A DNA stretch of 64,000 bases, from the NCBI RefSeq assembly GCF_009905615.1, contig NZ_JAAAKW010000004.1:62001-126000 (forward strand). The letters are read 5' to 3'. The notes beneath the pieces are model-generated. The model made no database searches, had not been told where the DNA came from, and saw nothing but the letters and a program-made list of their open reading frames with translations. The DNA is from Pseudomonas sp. SLFW (GTDB taxonomy: Bacteria > Pseudomonadota > Gammaproteobacteria > Pseudomonadales > Pseudomonadaceae). Shown piece by piece: positions 62,819 to 64,000 of the stretch. Each line of letters starts with the position of its first letter. Position 1 is the stretch's first letter. Both the position numbers and the translations under genes were made by a program.

Positions 62819-62831
62819 TAGAGGGCCTCCT

Positions 62832-62899
62832 GTAATTTAGCGATCATTCTATTTAAAGCTTGACCCTGAATGCAAAGCCCTCGTAATTTATCGATCACT
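62832..62899. promoter_or_regulatory. Paired TetR operator candidates
   Basis: GTAATTTAGCGATCATT (62832-62848) and GTAATTTATCGATCACT (62883-62899) are near-identical direct repeats in the TetR/SDR divergent gap. The second also forms a GTAA...TTAC inverted repeat with CATTAC just downstream. They are good candidates for TetR-regulator sites. Confidence 0.5.
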
Positions 62900-62922
62900 A
62901 CATTACGACGACGAGGTGCAGC

Positions 62923-63675
62923 ATGGGTCAATCAATGGCAGGCAAGGTGGCGATCATTACTGGCGGCAGTTCCGGTCTGGGGCTGGCGACTGCCAAGCGT
63001 TTCGTGGGGGAGGGCGCCAGCGTGTTCATTACCGGACGGCGTCAGGAAGAACTGGACAAGGCAGTGGCCGAAATCGGCGGCGACGTGGTGGCCGTGCAGG
63101 CCGACTCTTCGAAGCTCGGCGATCTGGATCGCGTGTTTGCCGAGATCAAATCGCGCAAGGGCAAGCTCGACGTGGTGTTCGCCAACGCGGGGATTCTCGA
63201 ACGCGGCGCATTGGGCGAAATCACCGAAGGTTCGGCAGACCGGCTCTTCGACATCAATGTCAAAGGCCTGGTCTTCACCGTGCAAAAAGCCTTGCCGCTG
63301 TTGGTCGATGGCGGCGTGATCCTGCTGACCTCCTCGGTCGTGGCGAGCAAAGGCATGGCCGGTAACAGCCTGTACGCGGCGACCAAGGCCGCCATTCGAA
63401 ACCTGGCGCGTAGCTGGATGATGGACCTCAAGGATCGTCATATTCGCGTCAACGCCATCAGCCCCGGCGCCATCGAAACCCCGGGCCTTGCCGGTGCGGC
63501 GCCAGATGCTGCCGGAGCGAAGGCGATGTTCGAACACTTCGGCTCGCTGATTCCTGCCGGTCGCGTCGGGCAGCCGGACGAAATCGCCAAGGTCGCGCTG
63601 TTCCTGGCCTCGGACGGTGCCAGCTACATCAACGGTGCGGACATCCCGGTCGACGGTGGTTGGGGCCAGATATGA
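62923..63675 (+). CDS. Short-chain dehydrogenase/reductase
   Basis: A 250-residue classical SDR. Cofactor loop ITGGSSGLGLATAKRF, FANAG, catalytic YAATK (YxxxK, about residue 151) and ISPGAIETPGL, ending SYINGADIPVDGGWGQ. GAGG lies 6 bases before ATG 62923. Controlled most likely by the divergent TetR protein. Substrate is unknown. An NmrA-like gene starts 34 bases after it, so the two probably form an operon. Confidence 0.88.
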   Translation: MGQSMAGKVAIITGGSSGLGLATAKRFVGEGASVFITGRRQEELDKAVAEIGGDVVAVQADSSKLGDLDRVFAEIKSRKGKLDVVFANAGILERGALGEITEGSADRLFDINVKGLVFTVQKALPLLVDGGVILLTSSVVASKGMAGNSLYAATKAAIRNLARSWMMDLKDRHIRVNAISPGAIETPGLAGAAPDAAGAKAMFEHFGSLIPAGRVGQPDEIAKVALFLASDGASYINGADIPVDGGWGQI

Positions 63676-63709
63676 CGTCATTCCTTCGTTCACTCACAGG
63701 CGTTCTCTC

Positions 63710-64000
63710 ATGAGCAAGATATTGGTCACCGGCGCTACCGGGGCTTTGGGCGGTTTGACGGTGCAGGCCTTGTTGCACAGGGTCAGCGCTGAGCAGGTGG
63801 TTGCGCTGGTGCGGGACGGTTCCAGGGCGGCCCATCTGCGGGATCAGGGCGTCGAAGTGCGCCAGGGCGATTATCAGGACCGCGCCTCGCTGCTGTCGGC
63901 ATTCCAGGGCATCGATGCGCTGCTGTTGGTCTCTGCGGTGGCGTTCACCGACCGCCTTGCCCAGCATGTGAATGTGATCGAGGCCGCGAAAGCAGCGGGC
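63710..64000 (+). CDS. NmrA/QorB-like NAD(P)-binding protein (partial, cut by window end)
   Basis: The first 97 residues of a Rossmann protein: MSKILVTGATGALGGLTVQA, VVALVRDGSRAAHLRDQGV, VRQGDYQDRASLLSAFQGID. This matches atypical SDRs such as NAD(P)H:quinone oxidoreductase QorB (YtfG). The ATG at 63710 lies 34 bases after the SDR stop. The 3' end is beyond the window. Confidence 0.8.
   Translation, partial: MSKILVTGATGALGGLTVQALLHRVSAEQVVALVRDGSRAAHLRDQGVEVRQGDYQDRASLLSAFQGIDALLLVSAVAFTDRLAQHVNVIEAAKAAG

Overview
The window is chromosomal DNA of a fluorescent-type Pseudomonas. The left end carries the usual Pseudomonas core order ftsK-lolA-rarA-crcB-serS-cysG, followed by the tusDCBE-ybiB sulfur-relay operon, a YccA-like Bax inhibitor gene and a tRNA-Ser(UGA). 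Further right are pseudomonad accessory functions: an FdsGBAD formate dehydrogenase, a MexEF-OprN type efflux operon, a XenA-type ene-reductase and REP hairpins. Both edges cut genes (ftsK 3' end at the left, an NmrA-like oxidoreductase at the right).

The most notable segment is 12733-29487, immediately downstream of the tRNA-Ser locus and a ProQ/FinO-type and a retropepsin-type gene. It reads as a complete bacterial sphingolipid (ceramide) biosynthesis and export locus. Two operons diverge from a 371-base control region at 19697-20067. The rightward operon has an acyl-ACP synthetase, a CerR-like reductase, a dedicated acyl carrier protein and a serine-palmitoyltransferase-like alpha-oxoamine synthase in tight overlap. 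These are followed by an MsbA-like ABC exporter, two tandem thymidylate-kinase-like P-loop proteins and a CptA/EptC-like phosphoethanolamine transferase. The leftward operon has a GNAT-like protein matching bacterial ceramide synthase, a MobA-like nucleotidyltransferase, a second LptF/LptG pair, a diacylglycerol-kinase-fold lipid kinase (candidate ceramide kinase), a second nucleotidyltransferase-fold protein and an LpxO-like beta-hydroxylase. The combination resembles the Caulobacter ceramide locus; the extra transport and head-group genes suggest a phosphorylated or otherwise decorated sphingolipid delivered to the outer membrane. This is inference from family membership and gene order.

To the right, 29533-30972 holds remnants of surface-glycan genes (a glycosyltransferase-61-like fragment, a 5'-truncated DegT aminotransferase coupled to an intact WbqC gene). 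Then come fdsGBAD on the minus strand (31035-36164) and a catabolic-looking operon (36449-39487) with an AGXT2L/ETNPPL-like PLP enzyme, a hydroxylysine-kinase-like kinase and an SDR, next to a GntR regulator and a divergent Rid-family gene. A GlxA-type AraC regulator and the RND efflux operon follow (40918-48227).

The remaining right part (48289-64000) is a mixture of small conserved genes: TspO, DCC and DoxX proteins, XenA with a divergent ArsR regulator, a membrane GGDEF protein, a bile-acid-symporter-fold transporter, and a large DUF4214 protein that looks secreted. A sulfonate-type binding protein paired with an FMN monooxygenase follows. Two near-identical 91-base REP doublets at 61936-62160, a TetR regulator and two short-chain dehydrogenase-type genes complete the window.
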